Source: Nanosyncoccus sp963544575
GTDB taxonomy: Bacteria > Patescibacteriota > Saccharimonadia > Saccharimonadales > Saccharimonadaceae
Length of the DNA stretch: 47,616 nt
Assembly: GCA_963544575.1 (NCBI GenBank)
Contig: CAUUFZ010000006.1
Span: 1-47,616 of the forward strand
Direction of reading: 5' to 3'
A program made the translations under genes and the position numbers. Shown here piece after piece: positions 32,805 through 41,816 of the stretch (position 1 is its first letter; every line of letters starts with the position of its first letter). The notes under the pieces were generated by a model. That model did not search any database. It saw nothing but the letters and a program-made list of their open reading frames with translations, and was not told where the DNA came from.

Positions 32805-33701
32805 TTAGAAAATAAGTTTAGGTAGTTCGAACAATTCAATATTTTCTGTTTGGAATGAAACAATGAAACTTTCGACAATGATATCTATGCTATTTTTGAT
32901 GGAATATTTTAGGTTGCGAATCGAAACCGTTTCATTAATCACTTGAATGAGCTTATATCGATCATCCTTAGATAGAAAATATTCGGTTTCGTCACTAAAT
33001 AATTTTTGATAAAAAAGTTTCATGACGAATAGGTCGACGAATGGACGATAACACTCGATAAGGTCGTCGACTAGATTGAAATTATTTAGTTCGTTGTGAT
33101 GAAAAATTCCAAGTGAAGAAATTAGCCCATGTGAGGCGACGCTTCTGGCGATGGCGCTTCTTACGATGCTATATCCGTAATCAAGAGCGGAGTTGCACCA
33201 GGTGGGTTGGCGACGAGTAGAATCACTAAGGAGCTGGTCGAAGTATAATCTAGCGGCTATAGCTTCGCAGTTCGAGGTGTCACCAGATTTTACCAACTTA
33301 GATAATTTAATTAACTCGGTGTTATCTAGACCGAAATATTTTAGTACTGCTGCCTGGTTAAGGATTTTTTGAGTGACATTAATTTGCCAAAGCTGTTTCT
33401 TCATGGGTAGCTTCATGTTGAGTTGGTCGCGAGAAATTTTAGCTTGACGAGAATGCTTGGCGTAGGGTGTGATGATAGTACTCGGGAGATGTGAGGAATC
33501 GCAGATAATTATGGAGACTTCTTGATTAGCGAGAGAGTCTATTAAATTAGTAGTAAGTGTAGTGCCGTGATTGTCGATAATTAGAGTATCAATATCTTCA
33601 ATAGGAATGGAGAGCTCTTCTTCGTCGTGATAAAAGTGTAGGTTATTGCGGCTTAGCCAAAGCTTAGTTTGTTTTTCGAGGTATACAGTGCGCCAAGCCA
33701 T
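32805..33701 (-). CDS. cas1: CRISPR-associated integrase Cas1 (type II)
   Basis: Encodes 298 residues. Conserved elements: CEAIAARLYFDQLL (catalytic Glu), GIFHHNELNNFNLVDDLIECYRP (catalytic His, Asp region) and N-terminal VYLEKQTKLWLSRNNL. With Cas2 it inserts new spacers. It starts 3 nt after the cas9 stop codon, so the three genes form one operon. No csn2 or cas4 follows, which marks subtype II-C. Confidence 0.95.
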   Translation of the reverse strand: MAWRTVYLEKQTKLWLSRNNLHFYHDEEELSIPIEDIDTLIIDNHGTTLTTNLIDSLANQEVSIIICDSSHLPSTIITPYAKHSRQAKISRDQLNMKLPMKKQLWQINVTQKILNQAAVLKYFGLDNTELIKLSKLVKSGDTSNCEAIAARLYFDQLLSDSTRRQPTWCNSALDYGYSIVRSAIARSVASHGLISSLGIFHHNELNNFNLVDDLIECYRPFVDLFVMKLFYQKLFSDETEYFLSKDDRYKLIQVINETVSIRNLKYSIKNSIDIIVESFIVSFQTENIELFELPKLIF

Positions 33702-33704
33702 AAT

Positions 33705-36700
33705 TTAATAGAGTTTTTCCCATGGATAGTTGTCGCCAAGGATGGAAATATCGAGACGATAAATTTCTGTCAGGCTTCTACCGGTGGTTTCTTTAAAGTT
33801 CGTGCTACCTGGCATAAGATTTGATATGTGTGTAATGACTGAATTTGATGTGTTGTATTTTATGTAGTAGCCTTGTATTGTATTATTATCTTTTTTCATG
33901 ATAATGTAGTCATTTGGGTAGAGTGAGAAAAGTTTTTTGAAAGTTTCATCTACATAGTCATAACCACAAGTGGTCGGAAGAATACGGGTCGAACCTTTTT
34001 TAACTTGATGGGTGTAGATGGGTACGTAGAATAGTTGGTTTTTGCCTTTTACTTCTTTCTGGTAAATATCTACTCTGACCATACTACCGTTATTAACGAA
34101 TTGGGTGCCACGACTTAGGAGTATTCCGGATTTGACATTTTTATCATCGATCAGCTTAATAGTCCTTACCGGTGAAAGTGGTTTGCCGTTTTTATCTACT
34201 TTAATATTATTTTTATAGACAGGTTCCTTGAAGGCCTTTTTCGGATCATTGTCATTTTCTTCGAGGAGTTGCTTTAGTTGTTGGTAAAGAGATTTATCGT
34301 CGGTCTTTATGATAGAGTTTTCTAAGTCGGCGAGCTTAATGTTTTCGAGGTTAGCACGAATATATGAACTTCGGTTCGGATTGGTGGTAATTTTTTGAGT
34401 TTTAGGATCAACAATAATACCCTTAGGTGAACGGACTGTATCTTGATGTAAACTGCCAGTACCTTTACGTTTTGGCATGCGAGAGACGAAAATTGGATGA
34501 ATGGAATTCTTAAACAACTCATCTTGGTCATTGTAAATTTCGCGGAATTGGTCACGCCATTCAGCGAGGGTGTTAATGGATTTATTTTTCTGTTGGAGCT
34601 TGGCAGATTCAGCTAACTCGGGTTTTGGTTCTTTCTTATTTTTTGGTAACTCATTAACAAAAATCGCAAGCGGGGTAGCACGGAAACGTAATTCGGTGTC
34701 AAAATTCGGCCACGGAAGAACCTCTTCTTTAATTTTTTCGTATCCAGCAAGATCAATAATTTCTCCTGTGACAGGATCAATGACTGAGTGAATATCATGA
34801 TGAAATTTACTGAGATTAATTCCCTTCGTAGCATAATTGGCCCCTAGTTCAATATATTTATTCATCAATGCACACTGCTTAATAATATCTTCGGTAACTA
34901 GAGCGATAATGGTGGCATCGACGGCGTGATGGAGGTTACCGGAGCGATCCTTACTGCCGACGTGCCAGATTCGACGAAGGTACGAAGTAATGCCACCGGT
35001 CGGGGTGAAGACCTTCTTTTTGCTGTGAGAATCCTCGGAGAATTTAAGATGTTGTTTAAAGTAATTTGATAAGAAACGAGTAATATATCGAGTGTCGTTG
35101 AGTGCACGAGAATTCCAGTCTTCTTTCGGTGGGACCTCAGCGAGTAGTCGAAGTTTCTTTCTTGGATGAATTTTAAGATTTGATTGCACATTGGTTTTGA
35201 ATTGTTGCCAGCGCTCAGTATCTCCACCCCAGGCTTCAAATGGGGTTTGGTTGCGTTTTTCCTGGTTTTCACGATTAAATACTAGGGCTTTATTAATTAA
35301 ACTATCATTACCACAACGAGATTTCGGAATGATGTGGTCAATTTCACAGTAATGCTCATCGGTAAAAAGTCGATCTAGGTCGATTGGTTGATTAGAATAA
35401 AGACATTTTCCGTCTTGCTCAAGGTAGAGCTTATACTTTGTAATTTGAAGATAGTTCGGTGTGACGATGTGGTATTCATTTTTGAGAATATCGACAATTT
35501 TCTGATTAGTGGCTTGGTTGTCTTTTTGATTATCTTCAATTTGACGTCGTTTATCGTAGCTTTTGGCAAGTTCAGAGGCACATTCTATGTGGAGACGTGT
35601 CGGTGCGCCATATTTATGTATAATAGCATTAACAACTTTTATGGTTTTGAGAAACGGCGCGTTTGGTGACTGGATTGGTGATTTGTTGGCTTTCTTCCTC
35701 AGTGAGAGCTGGTAAACGATTTTGGTCGCCGGATAATTTATCGTTAAAGTTATAACCTGCAAGAACTACTGCTTTATCATAGGTGTTACCTTCTAGGACA
35801 TATGGAGTAATTTTATCTAAAGCAAGAATTGATAGATGACAGAACCCAGTGAAATTTTGTTTGATCGATGTAATATTTTCGATAGCCTGCTTAGAGAGAT
35901 TTAATTCTTTGAGATGTTTGATGATGGATTCGTCTTCCTTATTGGCAGTTAAAATAAAGCCAATTTCGTTGAATAGCTTGAGATTTTTTTCAAGCTTTTG
36001 CCATTCTTCAGGTAGATTAGCGAGGGCTTTTTTGATGGCATGGTAGAATTTTAATTCACTAAATTTTTGATTTAAGGCTTTCTTTTTAGCTTCATCAGTG
36101 TCGCTATTTAGGTCTTTTTTCTTTAATCCACGAATGTAATCAAAAATAATTTCTTCCGGGTGAGTTTGATTTAATATTTTATCAATGTGGGAATATTTAA
36201 AGGTAACAACCTCCTTGGCTTTTTCTATACAAGTAGTAATTTCTTCTGAGGTAAGTTTTTGGCCATTGTTGTAGGTGAGATGAGCTAAGTCGGAGGCGAG
36301 ACGAAATATTTCAAAACTTACAGAGGCTTTTTGTGCACGTGGTGTATCTTTTTCGAATTGACAGTTACCGCGCATTTTGACGATTAGTTCTGGCGACATA
36401 AATGGACGCTGAAAAAAGAGACCATAGTTCTGGCGATAAAGTAAATCATTGATTTTTTCTTCGGTAAGTTCTGGGTAAAATTCGGCTTGTTTATTTAAAA
36501 TAGTAGTAATTTCGGATTCAAAATCGGCTCTGGCAAATGAATTGCTGTAGTCATTGGGTTTATTACGTTTATGAGCGGCAAATTTTTCGTTTTGATTTAG
36601 GGCTTTAGCAACTGTTTGATAATCTATTAATAATTTTTGATTTTCACTAATAGCGTGAAGAGTTTTCTTGTTTTCATTTTCATCGCTACTGGATTCTGCG

Positions 36701-37098
36701 CGGCGATTGGATTTATAACCACGACGCTTGGCGATGTGATAGAGAGCAATGAGAAGCTCATCGGTGCTTAGTTTTTCCTCAAGGGCCTTTTCGCGGAGAA
36801 TATATGGGTTCAACTGACCTTTGTGCGGAGTCAATAATTGTGTGATTTCAGATTTGTCTAATAAATTTAATTCTATGAAGAATTGCTTGAGATAATTCAG
36901 GCGGGCCCTTCGACGATGGAAGCGGCGCCTACTGCTACGCTTTTCGCGACGCGGTAAGGCGAGCGAGGTATGTTTCTGTGGATCCTCGGCGGCATTAAAT
37001 ATGCGTACGCCAAGATCTTCAATACGTTTTTTATCTAAATTGATGACAGACCACCCGCAAGAGGTAATGCCAATATCTAACCCAATACTATACTTCAT
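33705..37098 (-). pseudogene. cas9: Type II-C Cas9, interrupted by a one-base frameshift
   Basis: Two overlapping frames, 35629-37098 and 33705-35762, together encode one Cas9 of about 1130 residues. The first has RuvC-I (SIGLDIGITSCGW, Asp8) and the Arg-rich bridge helix (about 49-67). The second has RuvC-II (RLHIECASE), HNH (EIDHIIPKSRCG, His near 588) and RuvC-III (HHAVDATIIAL). The break is in a run of four T at 35645-35648 (plus strand); removing one base restores SQTIKVVNAI, as in other Cas9s. Either a true inactivation or a base-calling error. All catalytic residues are intact. Leaderless start. Confidence 0.92.
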
Positions 37099-37139
37099 AA
37101 TTATGTTATATCACAAGTTTGAGCTTTGTCATGCATAAG

Positions 37140-37263
37140 CAAAAAAGATAAGGTATCCCATGTAGAAATACCTTAGAGCTTTACTTATAGATTATTAGAA
37201 ATCTATATTATTATAGAGACCTAATAACTTCGATAGTGACATAATCCTTACTTAAGGGATTAT
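37140..37263 (-). ncRNA. tracrRNA
   Basis: The anti-repeat at 37210-37245 matches the CRISPR repeat at 30 of 36 positions and, read on minus, is complementary to the crRNA. Downstream are a small AGATT/AATCT hairpin (37189-37204) and an AAGGTAT/ATACCTT terminator (37150-37174) with six U. The promoter is TTGACA (37293-37298), 17 nt, TATAAA (37270-37275). Predicted length is about 120 nt. Confidence 0.9.
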
Positions 37264-37269
37264 ATTTAT

Positions 37270-37298
37270 TTTATATATCGTGAATGAAATAATGTCAA
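37270..37298 (-). promoter_or_regulatory. tracrRNA promoter
   Basis: Near-consensus TTGACA and TATAAA with a 17-nt spacer on minus, 11 nt beyond the tRNA-Ala 3' end. Confidence 0.85.
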
Positions 37299-37308
37299 GT
37301 AATAATCT

Positions 37309-37384
37309 TGGTGGAGCATGGGGGATTCAAACCCCCGACCTCATCAATGCGAATGATGCGCTCTATCAGCTGAGCTAATGCCCC
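37309..37384 (-). tRNA. tRNA-Ala(CGC)
   Basis: Cloverleaf on minus: acceptor GGGGCAT/ATGCTCC, anticodon stem CATCA/TGATG with loop TTCGCAT (anticodon CGC), T-loop TTTGAAT, and encoded ACCA. It borders the CRISPR locus. Confidence 0.93.
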
Positions 37385-37399
37385 GACCAATTAATTATA

Positions 37400-38641
37400 C
37401 TATTGTTTCTTGAAAATAGCAGCCATGAGCTTGATAAAGTTTGGTTTTTCACCATACATCAGGATGCCGACGCGGTAAATACGGGCGGAAAGCCAGCCGA
37501 TAAAATAGGTACTGACGATCAAAACTAAGATTGAAAGGATAATTTCTAGGGTCGAAACATTGGAAATAATTGCGCGGGTGAACATCATCATCGGTGCGGT
37601 GAATGGGAAATACGAGAGGAAGACATTGAATGGGGTATCGGCATTGCCGGAATTGATGGCAGACATTGTGGCGATGAAAGTGAAGACGATGATAATCTGG
37701 ACCGGCATAATTGCAGAACTGAGTTCGTCAATTTTAGAGACGGTGGAAGCGAAGGCACCGTAGAGGAAGGAGTAGATGAGGAAGCCGAGTAGGAAGAAAA
37801 TCAACATATAGAATAAAATTTGAGTCGGGATATTGGAAATAATTTGATTTACAGGAAAGTCCGGGTTGTTGACAGAGGAAATTTTCACACAGATGAAGGC
37901 TTCAATAATGATGGCAGCGATTTGGATGAGTCCGGCGAGGCTGGTAGAAATGATTTTACCGAAAAGTAGAGCGTTTGGCTTAACTGAAGTGGCGAGGACT
38001 TCCATGGCGCGAGAGGTTTTCTCAGTGACTACGCTATTCATGACGTGTGAACCATAGAAAGTAATGGCCATATAGAGGGCATAGATAAGGACAAAAGTAT
38101 AAATGACGGAGGCAGCGCCGTTTTTATTGACGGTTTCGAGATTAATTTTAACGTCAGGATTTAAGACCTTAGTAATGGCGGCTGGTGCAAGATTTTGCTC
38201 AGCGAGTAGGTCGGATTGACGTAGATTCTTGACGATAGCATCGATGGATTGGACCTCGCGAATACTAGCATCGCTAAAGCCAATCTTGGAATATTCGGTA
38301 ACTTCCGTGAGATTATGATTGGCTTCAATGAAGAATTTAGCCTTATCATCAATCACTTCTTGCTTGGCTTCTTCGGTGGACTTATCAGTGAGCTTGACTT
38401 CGTAATCTGGTAGGGCGGTGTGAATGGTCTGGACGAGAGTTTCAGATTTGGCATAGTCGGTTTTAATTAGAGCGACTGGAGTATTATTGTCGGAATTAAA
38501 AAGTTTTAGGTCGGAAATCAGTTGCGGCAAGAAGAAAACACCAGCAAGAATAATGGCCATGATACCAGTGGAAATGAGATAGCCTTTACTGAGCACGATT
38601 TTCTTAAATTCATATTTGAAAACGGTGAAAAATTGTTGCAT
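37400..38641 (-). CDS. ABC-2 type transporter permease (NatB-like)
   Basis: Encodes 413 residues. One N-terminal membrane segment (YLISTGIMAIILAGVFFLP) is followed by a large external domain (about 45-185) and then five or six membrane segments, the layout of NatB-type Na+ or drug exporters. EKTSRAMEVLATSVKP is the conserved coupling segment of this permease class. It follows its ATPase gene by 10 nt. Substrate is unknown. Confidence 0.88.
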   Translation of the reverse strand: MQQFFTVFKYEFKKIVLSKGYLISTGIMAIILAGVFFLPQLISDLKLFNSDNNTPVALIKTDYAKSETLVQTIHTALPDYEVKLTDKSTEEAKQEVIDDKAKFFIEANHNLTEVTEYSKIGFSDASIREVQSIDAIVKNLRQSDLLAEQNLAPAAITKVLNPDVKINLETVNKNGAASVIYTFVLIYALYMAITFYGSHVMNSVVTEKTSRAMEVLATSVKPNALLFGKIISTSLAGLIQIAAIIIEAFICVKISSVNNPDFPVNQIISNIPTQILFYMLIFFLLGFLIYSFLYGAFASTVSKIDELSSAIMPVQIIIVFTFIATMSAINSGNADTPFNVFLSYFPFTAPMMMFTRAIISNVSTLEIILSILVLIVSTYFIGWLSARIYRVGILMYGEKPNFIKLMAAIFKKQ

Positions 38642-38651
38642 ACTTCCCTTT

Positions 38652-39533
38652 CTATTCCGCGTATTCGATAAAGATATCTTTTAGAGTTGATTCGAGGTCG
38701 CCAATTTGGTCGATCGGATATTTTTTGATGAGATCGCTCATGGTTTTGGTGCGGTCTTCGTCTTTTTTTAGTCGATAAACCAATTCGCCTTCGCTCAGAA
38801 TTTCAGTTTGTTCTGGGAGGGCGGCGTGGATTTTTTCGACCTCATCGGATTTGACGAGGAGTTTATTTTTGCGATGATTCTTGAGAATTTGACGAAGATT
38901 GCCCTGGAGTTTAATTTCACCTTCCTTTAGAATCAGAATATCGTCACAGAATTCAGAAACGTAATCCATCTGGTGGCTGGAAAAGAGGACAATTTTACCG
39001 CGTTTGATTTGTTCGCGCACTACCTCTTCGAGAAGCTGAGAGTTGACAGGGTCAAGGCCGGAAAATGGTTCATCGAAAATCACAATATCTGGGTTGTGAA
39101 CAATACAGGAAATGAGCTGGATTTTTTGCTGATTACCCTTGGAAAGAGTTTTGAGTTTGGCATTTTTATAATCGGTCATTTGGAGGAAATCTAGCCAGTA
39201 ATCAATCGATTCGATGGCGGTTTTCTTATCGACGCCTTTGAGGGCGGCTAAATAGATTAGTTGGTCGACGATTTTGTCGTTTGGGTAGAGGCCGCGTTCT
39301 TCCGGTAGGTAGCCGAGGCTAACCTTGGAATAATCGATTGGCTTGCCGTCGAGGAGAATCTTGCCGGAAGTTGGCTGAAAAACTTGCATAAGAATGCGGA
39401 TAGTGGTGGTTTTACCGGCGCCATTACGACCAAGTAGACCAAAAGCCTTGCCACTTTCGACGGTGAAGTTGAGGTCTTTTAGGACCTTTTTGTCACCAAA
39501 TTTTTTGGTGAGATTTTTGATTTCTAATTTCAT
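38652..39533 (-). CDS. ABC transporter ATP-binding protein (NatA-like)
   Basis: Encodes 293 residues from the ATG after GGAGGTAAA. Walker A GLLGRNGAGKTT, signature LSKGNQQKIQL, Walker B IVIFDEPFSGLD and H-loop SSHQMD are all intact. The C-terminal extension is typical of DrrA/NatA exporters. It works with the adjacent permease. Confidence 0.93.
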   Translation of the reverse strand: MKLEIKNLTKKFGDKKVLKDLNFTVESGKAFGLLGRNGAGKTTTIRILMQVFQPTSGKILLDGKPIDYSKVSLGYLPEERGLYPNDKIVDQLIYLAALKGVDKKTAIESIDYWLDFLQMTDYKNAKLKTLSKGNQQKIQLISCIVHNPDIVIFDEPFSGLDPVNSQLLEEVVREQIKRGKIVLFSSHQMDYVSEFCDDILILKEGEIKLQGNLRQILKNHRKNKLLVKSDEVEKIHAALPEQTEILSEGELVYRLKKDEDRTKTMSDLIKKYPIDQIGDLESTLKDIFIEYAE

Positions 39534-39638
39534 TTTACCTCCATGATTAGATATATTATACACCTGTGCGATTTTGCTTGGATGGTTTTTGCTCGGGTTA
39601 TTGGCGTAGTGATTTTTATTTATTTTGGTGACGCGTGT

Positions 39639-41000
39639 TTAGTTAATGCCAGGGACTGGGAATTTTGCGGCGAGAGTTTCGACTTGCTGGCGGATTTCGG
39701 CCAGCTGTGGTTCGGCGGTAGAGAGATTTTCTTCGGATTTTACGGATAGACAGATATCCATGACCTGCTTCATCCAATCGGCAATTTGCTGCATTTCGGT
39801 GGCGCCCATACCGCGGGTGGTGATGGCTGGGGTGCCGAGGCGGACGCCGGATGGACGGAAGGCGGCGGAAGTATCTTCTGGGACGGCGTTGGCGTTCAGG
39901 GTGAGTCCGACTAGGTCGAGAGCGCGTTCATAGAATTTACCATCGATGCCGAAATTTTTCTTGACATTGACGAGAATAAGATGGTTGTCCGTGCCGTTGC
40001 CTTGGAGGATAAAGCCGTGGTCTTGGAGTGCTTTAGCGAGAGCTTTGGCGTTTTCGACTATCTTGGCGGAATATTGCTTGAAATCATCGGAGAGAGCTTC
40101 CTTAAAAGCGACGGCTTTAGCGGCAATAATGTGCTCGAGCGGACCGCCTTGGGTACCTGGAAAGACTGCGCGGTCGATGAGAATTGGAATATTTTCGAGA
40201 GTGTGTTCAGGTTTTTTCAGAGGTGAAGCGACGTTTCCTTTCGATAGAATCAGACCGCCACGAGGGCCGCGAAGAGTTTTGTGAGTAGTGGTGGTCATGA
40301 CATGAAAGCCATAATCGAGAGGATTTGGATGAACCCCACCAGCGATGAGGCCGGCGACATGTGCCATATCGGCCATAAGAAGTGCACCGATTTTTTGACC
40401 AATTTTGGCAATGCGGGCAAAATCAGGAATTTTCATAAAAGCAGAGTAGCCGATGAGGATAATCTTTGGGCGTTCGGTCTCGGCGAGGCGCTCAATTTCA
40501 TCGTAATCGAGATCGCCGTCAGGGGTGACGCCGTAATTGACAAAGTTATAAATTTTAGCAGAACGCGTGACTGGAGAGCCGTGGGTGAGATGTCCACCGT
40601 GACCAAGATTCATGGCCAGAATTTTGTCACCAGGTTTACACCAGGCAAAATAAACTGCTTCGTTAGCATTGGCACCAGAGTGGGGTTGGACGTTGGCGTG
40701 ATCGGCGTGAAAAAGCTTCATCGCACGGGCGATAGTAAGGCGTTCGATTTTATCAATATTGGTTTGGCCACCATAGTAACGATAATTTGGTAGGTCGGCG
40801 ACGATATTCGATTCGTCGGCAGGGTTGTAATTTTCTAAATCTTGGAAGGATGGGTAGCCCTCGGAATATTTATTAGTAAGAATGGTCCCCATAGCCTTTA
40901 AGACATCGGCGGAAACATAGTTTTCGCTCGGGATGAGTTCGAGGCCTTTTTGTTGGCGGATTTTTTCTTGATCGATTAGTGAAAAGACGATATCTGACAT
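39639..41000 (-). CDS. glyA: Serine hydroxymethyltransferase
   Basis: Encodes 453 residues. It interconverts serine and glycine with tetrahydrofolate, using PLP. Seen are LELIPSENYVS, HSGANANEAVYFA, and the PLP-lysine motif TTTTHKTLRGPRGG. The family is usually about 415-430 residues; here roughly 20 extra residues (LENYNPADESNIVADLP) interrupt the conserved SEGYP to YYGG segment near residue 55-75. Start follows GGAGAAATT. Confidence 0.96.
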   Translation of the reverse strand: MSDIVFSLIDQEKIRQQKGLELIPSENYVSADVLKAMGTILTNKYSEGYPSFQDLENYNPADESNIVADLPNYRYYGGQTNIDKIERLTIARAMKLFHADHANVQPHSGANANEAVYFAWCKPGDKILAMNLGHGGHLTHGSPVTRSAKIYNFVNYGVTPDGDLDYDEIERLAETERPKIILIGYSAFMKIPDFARIAKIGQKIGALLMADMAHVAGLIAGGVHPNPLDYGFHVMTTTTHKTLRGPRGGLILSKGNVASPLKKPEHTLENIPILIDRAVFPGTQGGPLEHIIAAKAVAFKEALSDDFKQYSAKIVENAKALAKALQDHGFILQGNGTDNHLILVNVKKNFGIDGKFYERALDLVGLTLNANAVPEDTSAAFRPSGVRLGTPAITTRGMGATEMQQIADWMKQVMDICLSVKSEENLSTAEPQLAEIRQQVETLAAKFPVPGIN

Positions 41001-41161
41001 AATTTCTCCATGTTAAATTAGATGTGCGTTAAATAAATCACGTTAATAAACTGAAAAAATTAGTACATAGATATCGATTCCCTTTAATTCTTAAGAATAT
41101 TATACTCTGAATTGACAAAAAAGTCAGAGATTTGATATAATTATGTTGTCGCAAGATGTTT

Positions 41162-41238
41162 GGGGCATTAGCTCAGTTGGCTAGAGCGCTTCAATGGCAT
41201 TGAAGAGGTCATGAGTTCGAGTCTCATATGCTCCACCA
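41162..41238 (+). tRNA. tRNA-Ala(GGC)
   Basis: Cloverleaf with acceptor GGGGCAT/ATGCTCC, anticodon stem CTTCA/TGAAG with loop ATGGCAT (anticodon GGC), T-loop TTCGAGT, and encoded ACCA. A terminator (CAACC/GGTTG plus seven T, 41256-41277) follows. Confidence 0.96.
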
Positions 41239-41330
41239 AATATTTCGTATGAAGGCAACCGTGAGGTTGTTTTTTTGTTTATTAAAAGACACTTAAAATG
41301 CACTAAAATAATATAGCTTAAATAACATTT

Positions 41331-41439
41331 TGTTAAATCTTATTTAACACTTTGTTAAATCTTGATTTATGTTTTTAGATTGATTAACAGATATAAATTA
41401 TAGTAATTTGTTAAATCCTATTGTATACAATTGTTAAAT
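41331..41439 (+). repeat. Cluster of TGTTAAAT direct repeats
   Basis: TGTTAAAT occurs at 41331, 41353, 41409 and 41432, giving spacings of 22, 56 and 23 nt, with extra TTTAACA/TTAACA half sites near 41343 and 41383. Pairs two helical turns apart suggest a binding-site array. No gene is present; the full gap 41239-41816 holds this cluster, two small RNA candidates and the next promoter. Confidence 0.55.
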
Positions 41440-41503
41440 GTTAAGTAAAATGTTCGAGATTTTTATCACAAATGGTAGAAGATGGGTTATTACTTCATCT
41501 ATC

Positions 41504-41558
41504 AAAAATGCCGGCATTTGCGGTCGGTCGAAACCTTAGGCTAGTCCGGCGTGATGAT
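41504..41558 (-). ncRNA. Candidate small RNA (minus strand)
   Basis: Promoter CTGAAC (41588-41593), 17 nt, TATAAT (41565-41570) on minus. GCCGG arms (41510-41514 and 41546-41550) pair around a 31-nt loop, and the 3' end is the palindrome AAATGCCGGCATTT followed by T. No ORF. Confidence 0.5.
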
Positions 41559-41637
41559 GCTTTAATTATAACTCAAGGTGGTAAAAAGTTCAGGATTTTA
41601 TTTGCTTATTTATATACTTATATGCTATAATGTAACT

Positions 41638-41694
41638 ACTGGGCTGGTCATTAGACCTGGGTCCACCTGACGACGGGGCGAGTCCCCGTTTTTT
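41638..41694 (+). ncRNA. Candidate small RNA (plus strand)
   Basis: TATGCTATAAT (41621-41631) precedes a 56-nt GC-richer segment ending in an ACGGGG/CCCCGT hairpin with six T. It diverges from the previous small RNA. No ORF. Confidence 0.55.
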
Positions 41695-41729
41695 GGTATA
41701 AAAATATTTTAAAGTTTAATTTTAAAAAT

Positions 41730-41741
41730 GAAAACTGCAAA
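41730..41741 (+). promoter_or_regulatory. Possible operator shared by polysaccharide genes
   Basis: GAAAACTGCAAA here, about 75 nt before the BY-kinase ATG, recurs inverted at 46771-46782, about 50 nt before the glycosyltransferase ATG. Confidence 0.4.
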
Positions 41742-41816
41742 ATAAGCATTTGCGTTTTGTAGTAAAATATATTTAGACTATTTACGGAAGTCTATTACCA
41801 TATTATAATAATAGAT

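Noticed and set aside
35629..35762. Programmed ribosomal frameshift in cas9
   Set aside because: Only four A on the coding strand, no slippery heptamer, no nearby ribosome site or pseudoknot that I can see; mutation or base-calling error is simpler.
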